NCBI GenBank assembly: GCA_012845835.1
Contig: JABAKD010000007.1
Coordinates: forward strand, 4,913,358-4,977,357
Direction of reading: 5' to 3'
DNA from: Undaria pinnatifida
Lineage: Eukaryota; Sar; Phaeophyceae; Laminariales; Alariaceae
DNA length: 64,000 nucleotides
Positions 12,401-21,719 of this stretch are shown one piece after another. The position numbers and the translations under genes are program-made. Each line of letters opens with the position of its first letter. Position 1 is the stretch's first letter. The notes beneath the pieces are model-generated. The model saw only the letters and a program-made list of their open reading frames with translations, did no database searches and was not told the DNA's origin.

Positions 12401-15022
12401 CTTGAGTTTTCTCGGAAACAACACAAGACCTGGTCTAAATCGGAGCCTTGGGCTGCTCTCGTGCAACCTCTGGATAACCCTCCGTGTATTTACTTTTAAT
12501 GTTCGTCTCCTCCGTCTCTCCTAACCCCCCCCCCGCCCCCCACCCCTCGCCAAAAAGTAGGCACAAGGTGGCGAAGTCCGTCTTACGAGCGGTTTTTGGA
12601 GCGGTTCTTGGAAGGGTGTAGTTCACCCTTCATGCGACGCGTCGAACACCTCACGGCGCTTCGCGCTTGGTGCAAGCAATGTCTGCCTGGTCGGTGAAAA
12701 TCCGACGTGCTCCGTCCCGGCATAGTAATGACGCGAGGGTCTATGGTCATACGACTACGGCCATGCACGAACCGATTACACCCCCACACACACACCCCTG
12801 GCCTTTGATGTAAATAGGTTGGGTTGGCGCCGGTTGGCAACGACACTGTTAAACATGCCGCTCACTACATGAGCTAGACCACCAGGGTACCGTTTTTGGT
12901 TTGTTTGGGCGGTCGATCACAACTGGCGGTCGAGTTAGATCATTCATGCGGGGTGGAGACTTTCTACTCCGCACAAGGGGAATGATCGTATCACGTAGTG
13001 TTTATGGTAAGGTACCCACGAGGCAGATACGTAGGACTCCCATTGCTGTCTCTGGAAGTGGCCATACTGGAGATTAAATTAACTCATTGAAGCTGCCATC
13101 CATATGCAACTCCGCCTCACAAGCGGCTCTTAATAGGATGCAGCTCACCCTTCATGCGACTCGGCGAACACCTCACGGAGCTTCGCGCTTAGTGCAAGCA
13201 ATGCCTGCCTGGTCGGTGAAAACCCGACGTGCTCCGTCCGGGCATTGTAGGTGTAGGTAAACGAGGGTCTAATAGCTATGGTCAAACGAGTACGGCCATG
13301 CATGGATATCGAGTACACCCCCCCCCCCCCCCCCCCCCTGCCGATTACAGCTATCAGTACAGTAACCGCAAGCCGTACGAAACTATGAGTCACAGGGCGT
13401 TCTAAAATCGGGGTACCCACTGTACTTTGTTTGTTTTCCCAACCAAATAATCAAAAATTTTCGTCCCTCTTCGAGACCATGAGCTACCGACAAGCAACGA
13501 GGTAACCTAGTGTGACATCAACAGCAACAACAATCATAACTGGAATACATTTAATGGACGTAGCCGCGCCCCCCTCCCTTCCTCGTCACTTACCATTTTA
13601 CCCACCTAGTGAAACTATAGGCGTACCCCAAACATACAGGCGTCTCGACCCCCCCCCCCCCCCCCTCCCCCTGATATCTCGTCCCACATACCTCAGGAGT
13701 TCTACCATAGAGGTGGCATTTTCTTGCTTAACTATTTTCTGAACAACGGGGCTCCTTCGCCCGAAATCGCCGGGGCTTTTTTTTTATTTGTTGCTCTTTG
13801 AATTTTACGGAGATCCACCGATATCAGGACGAATTGTCAATCACAAAAAAGGGGGAAAAAAACAACAACCCGCGTTTCGTTTAATAGCGTTTGACTCAAA
13901 CGCTTATTTTGTTGGCTGGTCTTAGCAGGCTTACCGACCCCCAACCGAACACAGTCGTAGGGTAGGAGAGCTCGCCCGAAAGGTGGCAAATGCTTTCCCT
14001 ATTTCGGCTGTGTTTGTTAACAATGCATCTCCGTTCCTAGCGTGTTTTCTGTTTGGTGTACCTGGGCCATGGGTTTGCTCACCGATTTCGGCAGATGTAT
14101 AAAGACTTTTTCGAGCCCCAAAACCCCTCCCAATACTAACTTCGAGTAACTATGTCCTCAAAATGGGTTTCCAGTCATGAAAGGCGTTAAGCCAAGAACC
14201 TTGCAGGGCAAAAACAGGGCTTTTCGCGGGTCGTGACCGGGGCCCGCGGGTCGGACCAGGAGGTCTTCAAAACCTCGCGGGTCGAGTCGGGTTGGGTCAG
14301 GGGGTGTTGGAAATCTCACGGGTCGGATAGCGTCGGGTCAGGAGGTTTTCAAATCTCACGGGTCGGGGTCGGGTCACCACCGCGACCCGATCGGATCCGA
14401 CCCGCCAGACGCGATCTGACCCGTGAAAAGCCCTGAAAAAAACATGGTTCACAATTACCATACCGTGTGTCATCGTCCCATATTTTTTTTGCCTAACCTT
14501 TTCCATCCCCCCCCGCCCGCCCCCCTACCTGGTTGGTGAAAACCCCACGTGATTCGTCCCGGCATGGTAGGGATGCGAGGGTCTATGGTCATACGACTAC
14601 GACCATGCACAAATCGAGTTCCCCCCCCTTCTTAGATTGTAGAGAAAAATACCGCTTGTCCTACGAGACAGATGGTGGCCACAGACGGCCAAAAAGGAAG
14701 GAGATAAGACAAGAAAACATATATTTTTCATGGAATGCATGAAAGAAACGCACTGAGCGCCCAAATGTTGGAGATGTCTCTACAAGGAGCAGGAACGGTG
14801 CTCCGTCCCGAAAGGGATGTGTGGTCAATGGTCAAACGACTCAGGCAAGAAACAAATGAGTAACCCCCCCCCCCCCCACTCTCCTTTGCTCCCTAATAGT
14901 ACGTAAGTATATAGTTTTACCCACCTTTTGATAATGCTGGTCTTGCCGGTGGCTGGGTCTCCGAGTACCAACACCTTCACCGTCACCGTTGCTCCCCCGT
15001 GCTCCGCGCCTTCTCCGCTCAT
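3289..15022 (-). CDS. Rab32/38-like small GTPase, gene A (3' end not found)
   Basis: Join of 14925-15022, 9419-9539, 8025-8150, 5458-5534 and 3289-3451, read on the minus strand; it gives 195 in-frame codons. Seen: P-loop GDPATGKTS, switch I region [14 protein letters not shown]3 motif WDIAGQ followed by DRFGS, G4 motif ANKCDL, and G5 context GWFETSAK. The GWFETSAK and [10 protein letters not shown] strings are characteristic of the Rab32/38 branch, whose members act on endosome- or lysosome-related organelles and mitochondria (family knowledge). The start is an ATG 16 residues before the first beta strand, but an upstream N-terminal exon like that of gene B is possible. The last recognised exon ends at a good donor (AAG|GTACGA), so one more exon with the C-terminal cysteines is expected; I could not find it between 1 and 3288. 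Introns are about 1.3-5.4 kb and full of repeats. Confidence 0.88.
4051..4215. repeat. Tandem duplication of a MITE 3' portion
   Basis: Two units of about 84 bp, each with GCGCATGAAATTCCGACGAT, then GGTTAAGGAGCGCCCCC and TTCATTCAGAAAACGTT. The words CCGACGAT and GGTTAAGGAGC mark it as the right part of the 260-bp MITE family. It lies in intron 4 of gene A. Confidence 0.65.
4380..5160. other. Intron 4 of gene A: short repeats
   Basis: Contains two units with GGAAACxCC(A/C)TxT(C/T)CGGGGACA followed by a GGAATTAGTATAGGCAGGGG-like tail (4408-4570), a (C/T)GACTCGAATTTGATGAGCC duplication (4795-4870) and one copy of the GGCGGTCTGAGT repeat (5021-5150). No exon signal was seen. Confidence 0.5.
5021..5150 (+). 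repeat. GGCGGTCTGAGT dispersed repeat
   Basis: About 130 bp beginning GAGGCGGTCTGAGTAAGGCG and containing GGGGAAT(G/T)GCACTCA. Related copies are at 21585-21700 and 51630-51765. Confidence 0.55.
5181..5293. repeat. 21-bp minisatellite with CGATATATCG palindromes
   Basis: About five head-to-tail units of ATACGATATATCGATTT(T/A)(T/G)CG. Each unit contains the palindrome CGATATATCG. It lies in intron 4 of gene A, about 165 bp beyond the donor of exon 4. Confidence 0.9.
5458..5534 (-). CDS. Gene A exon 4: NKCDL guanine-specificity motif
   Basis: 77 bp. The acceptor is CTGCAG|GTTCGA (phase 0) and the donor is GACAA|GTGAGA (phase 2). It encodes [20 protein letters not shown] and DVAID. The intron on its 5' side is CAG/CTG-rich, and a 21-bp minisatellite lies about 165 bp beyond its donor. 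Confidence 0.9.
5535..6190. repeat. Imperfect CAG/CAA-rich tract in intron 3 of gene A
   Basis: Irregular CAGCAG, CAGCAATAG and AGCAGCAGC words over about 650 bp, directly against the acceptor of exon 4. On the gene strand it reads CTG/TTG-rich. Local longer duplications of the type AGCAGC(T/C)TCA(A/T)CGTC are present. Confidence 0.75.
6190..8020. other. Intron 3 of gene A: decayed MITE and terminal repeat
   Basis: 6300-6480 is a decayed MITE (GCTGATTTTGAGTAAA, ATTCGGACGATTTGG, CTTATTCAGAAAA). A T-run lies at 6959-6981. 7740-7815 is a left-end copy of the CAGCTTGCAAAGATGAG family. No exon was seen. Confidence 0.5.
7740..7815 (-). repeat. Terminal repeat of the CAGCTTGCAAAGATGAG family (left end)
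   Basis: Reads AATACGTCAGCTGTGAGTTC, then GGGTCGATACTCATCTTTGC on the plus strand, the reverse complement of the right ends at 303 and 724. Confidence 0.6.
8025..8150 (-). CDS. Gene A exon 3: switch II and central strands
   Basis: 126 bp, phase 0 at both ends, with acceptor ATGCAG|GATAGG and donor AAG|GTAAGT. It encodes [18 protein letters not shown], then [14 protein letters not shown] and RWKGEIDDK, which is typical Rab32-like alpha 2 to alpha 3. The length matches gene B. Confidence 0.9.
9419..9539 (-). CDS. Gene A exon 2: switch I and WDIAGQ
   Basis: 121 bp. The acceptor is GCCGAAG|ATATGTG, phase 2, restoring Arg-Tyr at the junction. It encodes [18 protein letters not shown] and ends exactly after WDIAGQ. 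The donor reads CAG|GCGAGA, a GC rather than GT donor. The exon length is identical in gene B. Confidence 0.9.
9555..9735. repeat. GTA/GTG trinucleotide tract upstream of gene A exon 2
   Basis: GTAGTAGTAGTGGTGGTGG changing into AGTAGCAGCAGC. It begins about 15 bp from the acceptor of exon 2. Gene B has a GTA/GCA tract in the same place (44735-44940). Confidence 0.85.
9799..9873. repeat. Minisatellite, 25-27 bp unit, three copies
   Basis: Unit CAGGGTGGGAAAAAAACC followed by A-rich filler, in intron 1 of gene A. Confidence 0.85.
9880..11040. other. Intron 1 of gene A, no gene recognised
   Basis: Contains several degenerate units with (C/T)AACTAAGCAACT or CAACCAAGCAACTG and GCGCAGCACGGTA words between about 10640 and 11035, a loose repeat of roughly 60-120 bp. 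No exon was seen. Confidence 0.4.
11045..11852 (-). repeat. Mobile module M, copy 2
   Basis: About 800 bp, homologous end to end with 23557-24353 in the opposite orientation. On the minus strand it begins GACCGGTGACAATGGAAGGC and ends GGCCAAACT(A/G)TCGGC...GCATTG. Minus-strand ORFs share peptides with copy 1: [44 protein letters not shown] and TPQDNTSNL...PRAWIEM(D/N)SSALS. Function unknown. Confidence 0.7.
11853..12600. other. Intron 1 of gene A, nothing recognised
   Basis: Mixed sequence with no repeated family apart from C-runs near 12525. Short ORFs only. Confidence 0.35.
12600..13325 (-). repeat. Two copies of an approximately 190-bp repeat
   Basis: Units 12600-12790 and 13137-13320 share CACCCTTCATGCGAC, ACCTCACGG(C/A)GCTTCGCGCT, GTGCAAGCAATG, CTGCCTGGTCGGTGAAAA, GACGTGCTCCGTCC and ACGGCCATGCA. 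The right half is the GCATGGCCGTAGTCGTATG repeat. A plus-strand partial copy is at 42440-42540. A C-run (13317-13338) ends the second unit. Confidence 0.7.
13326..14520. other. Intron 1 of gene A: MITE scrap and short repeats
   Basis: 13690-13780 is a reversed MITE end (TACCATAGAGGTGGCATTTT, TTTCTGAACAACGGGGCTCC). 14215-14430 holds several CGGGTCGG(G/A)TC-type repeats (GTCGGGTCA, CTCACGGGTCGG). No exon was seen. Confidence 0.45.
14525..14850 (-). repeat. GCATGGCCGTAGTCGTATG repeat, one full and one partial copy
   Basis: 14529-14612 carries CTGGTTGGTGAAAACCCCAC and GTCTATGGTCATACGACTAC. 14790-14845 keeps GTGCTCCGTCCCG and GGTCAATGGTCAAACGACTC. Confidence 0.6.
14925..15022 (-). CDS. Gene A exon 1: start codon and P-loop
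   Basis: Begins with ATG at 15022 and encodes a short Gly/Glu-rich leader, strand beta 1 (VKVLVLGD) and the P-loop [10 protein letters not shown]. The donor is AAAAG|GTGGGT, phase 2, and joins in frame to exon 2. The matching exon of gene B has a phase-1 acceptor; here an AG two codons into the ORF could serve the same purpose, so the ATG may not be the true start. Confidence 0.82.
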
Positions 15023-15424
15023 CGGCCTGGCGCTACCCTATCGATCGCCGGATGCTACCCTGTCGATGGGCAGATGCTATCCTGTCGATAGCCTGCCCTC
15101 ACAGCTCCGCTCGCCTATCCTAAATCCACCTAGAAAAGAAAGCATTGGGAGAAGAGAAGTAAGCCAACGGGCGGATAGCCTATCTGGTTTCTGGGAGCGA
15201 ATGTCTAATAATGAGAGTTGGTGTGGAATAATTTCCCGCAGTTCTTAAAGGGCTCACGCGTCGGACAGATGATCTATCGATCCCCAATTGATGATCTACT
15301 GCAGATCTTTCAGGGAAGATCTGTATGATCTAGCTCATGTTAACGGGTGGGGAACCGTGCCATCTGCATGCTCTAAGCGAACGATTCTAGGCTTAGATTC
15401 GTACCTGGTACTCCATATATACAA

Positions 15425-15600
15425 GTCGACGCGAGTTGACAAGGGAAGAAAATGCTGAATTGTTCTCGCGATAAAAATGAAGGCACGTACCGTAGTGGGG
15501 AGGGGGGACATTGGCCCGCTCTGTGACCCCGGATCTGAGTTATACTACTACTGGGAGGGAGCGCGAGGTGAGCAGTGCGAGGAAAATAAATGGGATGAAT
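15425..15600 (+). repeat. Dispersed repeat G
   Basis: Contains GCGAGTTGACAAGGGAAGAA, TCTCGCGATAAAAATGAAGG, CACGTACCGTAGTGGGGAGG and GGATCTGAGTTA. Copies: 26845-27060 (+), 57640-57870 (+), and 48440-48571 plus 49756-49795 (-, interrupted by an element). Upstream of gene A exon 1. Confidence 0.65.
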
Positions 15601-16394
15601 ATATAAATACCTGGTATATATTACAAAAATAAAAATACACTCCAGTTGTGAGATCGAACATTGTGTCGAAACTCATCTTTGCAAGCTGTGTGTGATACTC
15701 CGATCGCGCGTATTACGAGTTGGGTGTCCTCATGAAGGATATAGGCCGGCGACCTCCCTTGGAACTACAGTGTAGCCTGTACCAGGGTCAACAGGGTATT
15801 GTTAGCCAGTCTGTGCGCGGAAGCTAGATAACCCGTTTTTGAGGGGGACAAAGTCTGACAGCTGTGGAACGAAACGCATCAATGTATCAAGTGTATGCTG
15901 TAAGTTGTACAACCAGTAAGGAGAGGGCGGAGTGTTCGAAGGGGTGTGGGGGGGGGGGGGGGGGGGATTACCAACAGCTTTATGTCGCATAGATGTAGGG
16001 ACTTGGCTATACACTAGGTCTAGGCGATGGTTCGGGCGGTGGGGAAGGAGGGGGCGTTTGGGGGAGGGGGGGGGGGGGGTGAATTGGAGCTACGGCATGG
16101 ATGGTTAGAAATATAATGAGGTGATATCAACTACCGGGTAGTGTTTATTACTCTGGCATATTTTGATTCTAGGTGGGGTGTTTGAACAAGAGGGAGCGGG
16201 AAAAAAAAAGAAAAAAAGGGGGGAGGGGGAATTGGAGCTACGGCATGGATGGCTAGAAGGTATATACCAGGTATATATGTACTATACATGCTAATCCCGC
16301 ACAACACACAGCAGTATGTGACACCAGTTAAGAATATCTTATTTCTGGCCCCGAGGCTGGAATTGTCATGTAAGGCAGGGTGTCCCCTACACTG

Positions 16395-16890
16395 TTTTCA
16401 ATACAAAAGAGGCCATGTTATTATTTCTTGTCTAAAAACTCAAGCCCAAAAGTCTTGACCGCAAAATCCGCAGCCCGATTTCCGTTCAAGTGCTGTATCG
16501 CAAACGGCATTAGAGCGGAAGGAACTTTTTTCAGTACAGCAGAGGCCGATATTACAATTCTCGTCCAAAAAACTCGACCCTGAAACACATAACAAAAAAA
16601 TCTTTCGAGTGCTGTATCGCTAACTCTGTTAAAATAGCAGACACCGTTTTTCAGTACAGCAGAGCCCACGTTATTATTTTCGCCTAAAAACTCGAGCCTG
16701 AAACACTTGACCATTAAATCCTATCAAGTTTTGCATCGCGAACTGCATCATCAATAGAACGGCAGATACTTCACCCCGTACAACAGAGGCCATATTCTTA
16801 TTTTCGCCTAAAACTCGACCCTGATTATCTTAACTCGAGACTGAAATTCTTGACCGCCAAATCTGTTACGTGCTGTATCGTGAACTGTAC
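16395..16890. repeat. Tandem repeat, unit about 125 bp, four degenerate copies
   Basis: Each unit carries CAGTACAGCAGAG(G/C)CC, TTATTTTCGCCTAAAAACTC, GACCCTGAAA, CTTGACC and GTGCTGTATCG(C/T)(G/T)AAC. It lies in the interior of element F1. Confidence 0.75.
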
Positions 16891-17370
16891 TATAAAGAAC
16901 ACTACGGCTGATACAGGACCTAAGGACCTACTGCTCTAGGTGATCTAGGTGATCTACACCAGTAGATCGTGATCTGTCGGTGTTTGTGAAAGGGTGGACT
17001 CATCACACTTCTACGTAGGTGTCGCGTGTCAGCTTGAGTAACCCTTTCGAATACCCCCCTCCCGCCCCCCCCAAAAAAAACGATCGCACTAGCCGGATGT
17101 ATGTGCGGCCTTTTCGATCGGATATGAACAGTGCGGGCACGCGCTGCCGGATGCTTACCATCATGTTAAGAGCATCATGCATGCAAGAGTCATCCCTCTA
17201 TAGTGCGGTGTAGGGGCTGAAGTTTTGGGGCGCTAAACATAAAAGTGTCATGATGGAGTTGTAGGTGGCAGCGGCGTTGTTGGTGTGATACACGTCACGG
17301 TATAGGTGCACCGTTTTGCTGCTGAAGCTCCTCACAAGTGAGGAGCAGCTCTACACCCTACCCAAAAAAT

Positions 17371-18215
17371 CAGGGTAGTCCTCGGTACCGTTTTTTTTTA
17401 CGGTACCAGATCGGACGGTATTGCGAAATGACGGTACTTTTCAAACGGTTGACAGTATTTCGATTTCTCACGGTACCACTTTTGGCGGTACACGGTATCG
17501 CCGAATTTGACGGTACTTTTTCGGCGGTATCGAAAAGTGACGGTATTTTCTAGACGGTAGACGGTTTTTCGACATTTGACGGTACTTTTTTGGCGGTACT
17601 GCAAAACGACGGTACCGGTCCCGGTACTGCCAAATTTGACGGTACTTTTTTGAGGGTACTGAAATATGACGGTTCCGCCACTGAGAAATACAGAATTACG
17701 AATGACGAAATACTTGACAGTACCTGCCGGGCGGCGATCAAGCATGCCGGCACCACCCCGCTGATGTTCCTGCATACCTATATAGAACGGACGAATAGAG
17801 GCTAGACTAATCGTCGAACCGTCAAGCTGACAAACTCACCAGCCTCACGCGAAACAACATTTAGACATTTAGCACCAAAATAAGACAATAAAACAATACT
17901 ACTACTGTAAACAATAAAACAATAAAACCTAAAACATGAAAACATTCAATGAAAACCATCACCTTACAATCTTTGACGGTTCTGAATATGACGGTTTTTC
18001 TAAACGGGAAACGGTACTTCGCTTATTTGACGGTACTTTTATGGCGGTGCTGCAAAATGACGGTACTTTTTAAACGGTTGACGGTTTTTCGATTTTTGAC
18101 GGTACCGCCTTCGGCGGTACACGGTTTGCCCAAATATGACGGTATTCCGCCGAGTACCGGGACCGACGTACAGCACGGGAAAATTACCTCGGTAATTTTC
18201 CCGAGGACTACCCTG
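17371..18215. mobile_element. Nonautonomous hAT-type element
   Basis: Termini are CAGGGTAGTCCTCGG at 17371 and its inverse CCGAGGACTACCCTG at 18201-18215. It is flanked by a perfect 8-bp duplication CAAAAAAT (17363-17370 and 18216-18223). CAGGG termini with 8-bp duplications are the hAT signature. The 845-bp interior encodes no transposase. It is packed with ACGGTA/GGCGGTAC words, mostly direct, in two blocks (17395-17700 and 17980-18170) separated by A-rich sequence. Confidence 0.9.
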
Positions 18216-18784
18216 CAAAAAATGGCTTAGAGAAAAACGCTTGCGCAACTCGATCAACGATCCCATGTCCCGGTATCTGTAGCTAGCATGCAGATATAAT
18301 ATTTTGCTCCTATCTCCCCCCTCTTCCCCCCCCGCCGCAGCTCCAGCAAAAATATAAAACCACCAGAATTATCAACACTATCCGACAGTTGATATCATCT
18401 CTTAACATTTCAAGCCATTCATGCAGTACTTACATCCAATATATTTATACGGTCTTCGAGTTTCACCCCCCCACACCCACATCGTCGCCTTCAACCTAGC
18501 TAGCACCACGCGCGCAGGAAGCTTTTATTCATTTATGCGACCTAAAACCGTTGAAAAATCCCCCCGTGACCCACCCCCCCCTCCCCCTCCAACCCCCCCG
18601 CCCTCCCCTCACCGGTCATACGACTATAGATCTATATACATCATAAACTGGTGCCACAGCCGTCAGATTTTGTCCCTCACAGGCTTTACGGGGTTTTGGT
18701 TTGCGCGCACAGATTGATTGACATCACCCTGCTGACCCTGGTACAAGCTAGACTGTAGTGCTAAGGGGAGTCGCCGACCTGTAC

Positions 18785-18878
18785 TATATATCTGTGACCA
18801 CGGACCTGATTATGCGAGTTAATGTGAGAACAACAATAGCAACAGCAACAGCAACAACAACAATAACAATCTTAGTGA
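18785..18878 (+). mobile_element. Severely truncated LINE or SINE 3' tail
   Basis: Reads CTGTGACCACGGACCTGATT, then ATGCGAGTTAATGTGAGAAC and a CAA/CAG repeat. This is the shared 3' end of the LINE and SINE. It interrupts the right arm of F1; the same arm at about 52590 reads straight through (GACCTATATCCTTAATGAGG), giving an empty-site comparison. Confidence 0.75.
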
Positions 18879-18979
18879 GGACACACACCAAGTAATACGC
18901 GCGATCGGAGTAACACACACAGCTTGCCAACATGAGATTCGACGAAATCTTCGATCTCACACCTGTACGAGTAGTGCAT

Positions 18980-19880
18980 TCTTAATTTTTAACAATATAC
19001 ATACAGTAGCCACGGTAGTCAGTGTGTCAGGGAGTGCTACAATAAATACCGCAGTGAGTGGTACAAGACAGGACACCTTATAATACCATACTTTGAAGTA
19101 TCACACAAGCCGCGTGTTACGATAGAGGCGGTACGTTTTGGCGGAAACGGTTTCGGAACGACGGGGCTCCTTAAGCGACGAGCAAAGGTCATTCTTGCTT
19201 CCTTTCGCAACATTTACATTTAAAAAATAACTAGGCCACAGGGTTGTCGTTTGGGCTACGATAGCACTATTACTGCTACTGTTATTCCCCCCCCCCCAAA
19301 TTTTTTTTACGATATGTATGAGGATATGTATACAGAGCTCTTCACGCGAGGGGCTTCAGATACAACACGTACGGGGCACCTCCATCGCAGCAAGCGCCGC
19401 AAACGAGGAACTAAATAAGGCCAGCCAGAAAATTACAAGAATTGTAGAAACAGCTGTTTGTTGCGGAGTCATTTTACTAAACGGAAAAAATCAAGAAAAA
19501 ATCACCATGGCGCCCAATGCACAATGCACCCATAGGCCCAAATCCAGCCGGGACCAGCCCTGCTGTTCCTTGCTAATTGCTACCGGTATAAATAGTCAGT
19601 ATCCTGAGGCAAGCATGATCAAGCACAGGTGCCCTGTGCGGCTGGGGTAAATAACAACACAGTCGGTGTCCTTTACTTACTGCTGAGCGCAGATATAAGC
19701 AAGTAAACTGCGGGAGATGGTTGTGCTAAGCACAGCAGCAGCAGCTGCTGCTGCGATAGCGATCGAAACCTGGAAATAAAAGCAGTGGTGGTTCCCACGG
19801 TTTCGTTTAGCGCGGGCCCTCAGTTTTTGGTGGGGCGAAATGTGCTCGCCACGACCTCGTCATGCAGAGTACCTAGTTGC
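18980..19880. other. Non-coding stretch
   Basis: 19117-19200 is a decayed reversed MITE end (TACGATAGAGGCGGTACGTT, ACGACGGGGCTCCTTAA). The rest shows no gene or recognised repeat. Confidence 0.4.
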
Positions 19881-19884
19881 TGGT

Positions 19885-20030
19885 GTTCTGACATAACTCG
19901 CATAATCAAGTACGTCGTTACAGGACAGGCTCCAGTGACGCTGGAGTGGAAGAATATCCCAGGGCAGAAAAACAAAGAAAAACAGAAGTGGTGTACTTCG
20001 AAGTATACACGCACGCATCACAGCCAAAAA
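19885..20030 (-). mobile_element. LINE 3'-end fragment
   Basis: The reverse complement contains GTGTATACTTCGAAGTACAC, CCACTCCAGCGTCACTGGAG, CCTGTCCTGTAACGACG and TTGATTATGCGAGTTATG. It aligns with the 3' end of the LINE copy at 58985-59115. Confidence 0.7.
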
Positions 20031-20084
20031 AGCAATTCGTGCATCCGCCAATTACAAAAAAGAAATGGAATCGGAAGTCAGTAC

Positions 20085-20378
20085 CTGTTGTTGTTGTCGT
20101 CTCACATTAACTCTTGTCAAACATCTAGAGTCCATGGCCACACAGAGATGCTGGAGCCCTACGAGGGAGATCCGAAAAACCAAATGAAATCAACATTACG
20201 TCCGGGAAATACTACGCTTTCCCGCCTAAAAACGCACGATACGAAGAAGGCGCACAAGTGAAATGATGTAATGTGCAAACTGAACTCACATAGCCGCGGG
20301 TATCCACTCAACTACAGCATAGAGTCCCCCCGTTCCCACAACTAACCAACTCGAGGCTACAAACTACAGCGGTTGGGC
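20085..20378 (-). mobile_element. tRNA-like SINE, copy 2
   Basis: The reverse complement starts GCCCAACCGCTGTAG and aligns along its length with 59143-59432. It keeps the box A-like word TAGTTGAGTGG, CGTGCGTTTTTAGGCGGGAA and GAAAGCGTAGTATTT. It ends GTTAATGTGAGACGACAACA, the LINE-type tail. Confidence 0.75.
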
Positions 20379-20379
20379 T

Positions 20380-21580
20380 GCCTGCACCGTACGAACCGCA
20401 CGGTAATCGTGAGCACAGACGAACGCGCATGCTGTGTGAAGTGCTGTCAGAGTGACGATCCGCGGGCATGCAGTGAAAAAAGAGCAATCGAACCAAAACC
20501 ACCGTACGAATATCAATGATCGCTCCGTCTTCCCGGGTTATCTGACAGGTTGCAGCGCAGCCACGATGCCCGTGCCTGAAAATTCAAAATTGCGGGAGGT
20601 CCTTCCCCATGAAGGGTATACAACTCTACCAACTCTACAAAAATCAGTGACGTAAGGAACATGTTGTACTATTGCCTCGTAAAAAACCCTGAAAAAGGAC
20701 GATCGCTGCTCTCGTGATGATGGTGTGCGTGCGGGTCGTGGGTCTCCGTGTGCCATCCTCCTACTGTGGTTCCCTATGGCCGCCTCATCGCCTTAGCTCA
20801 CTCAGCCCGCTCCTTCGCAATTGCTCTCGTTGACACTCAATTCCAATCGGTTCCCCTTCTCCCCCGTCCCAAAAAACAAAAAGCTCCTCGCAGCTATCGG
20901 TGCTGATCTGAAAAACAAAAGTTCACGTTCAGGGAGAGTTCATTCCGTCTCTTCCCCGCTTGTCGACGCTCAGTCGCCCTCCTCCTTCGTCGTCGAATCC
21001 TACCTCCTGCCGGCGCAGTTCCCTCCACGCAAACCGAGACTGCGCCGTAGTGTGGTTCGTGGTGGCACCTGCCTCCGCGCACGAGCATCCCAATTAAGCA
21101 TTGCTGCTCCGCCGCTGCTGCCTAAAAAGACGCGCGAATCGTAGGTGACCATGCCTAACGCACCACGTACGACCCAATTCTACCGTCACGCCTAAGCCTC
21201 GCGGCCACACGCGGCAGCAAGAAGGTATCACTCCTTGAGGGTGAACGCGGCCTTACACCCGCCAGAAAGACCCCCCCCACTCGTTACAAGCTTGCTAAGG
21301 CATACCTCGCAGCATGCCTTACCGAGGCGGCAAGGGGAACGGAGGTATCAGTACCTATCAGCTACCAACTCGTATCCCGGGATAATTTAGGGTCTCATTA
21401 TACTTCAGTCGTATGATACGGGGCGTGTATTATCATCTGGTACCGAGGGACCACATGTAACGCTTAGCCGTAGGCACGCGAAGGCAGACACGTACCGGGT
21501 GCGTTATACGATACCAGGCACTTGTTCATGTGCTGCTGTAGTCTACCTGTGGTAGCTTCGTATACAGCAGTGGGAGTTCC
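20380..21580. other. Non-coding stretch
   Basis: A 107-codon plus-strand ORF (20821-21144) is rich in Ser, Pro, Arg and Leu; I do not recognise it and see no supporting splice context. No repeat family was assigned. Confidence 0.3.
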
Positions 21581-21584
21581 CCAG

Positions 21585-21700
21585 TAAGGCGGTCTGAGTG
21601 AGGCGGCATCCGATATAAGGCGGTCAAAATCGCTGGTAGCGACTGGGGAATTGCACTTATAACTCAGGTTGACAAAATGCGGCGTTCCCCACATAAGGCG
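21585..21700 (+). repeat. GGCGGTCTGAGT dispersed repeat
   Basis: Contains GGCGGTCTGAGTGAGGCGGC, ATATAAGGCGGTCAAAATCG and GCGACTGGGGAATTGCACTT; compare 5021 and 51630. Confidence 0.65.
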
Positions 21701-21719
21701 GCTTTCTCGAAATAAGAAA

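Larger units (their letters stand above)
15640..18975. mobile_element. Foldback element F1 with inverted arms of about 650 bp
   Basis: The left arm 15640-16290 and the right arm 18300-18975 are inverted copies of each other. In order they share: terminal CTCCAG(T)TGTGAGATCGA and CTCATCTTTGCAAGCTG; GATCGCGCG; GTGTCCTCA; CGGCGAC; CTACAGT; CAGGGTCA; CTGTGCGCG; a GGGGGACAAA(G/A)TCTGAC block; a G/C homopolymer block; and GATGATATCAACT. The interior carries a 125-bp tandem repeat and the hAT element 17371-18215. No protein-coding region was seen, so it is nonautonomous. Target duplication not resolved. Confidence 0.65.

Noticed and set aside
19785-20261. A 158-codon plus ORF
   Set aside because: It runs antisense through a LINE 3' end and a SINE, so it is a chance ORF.
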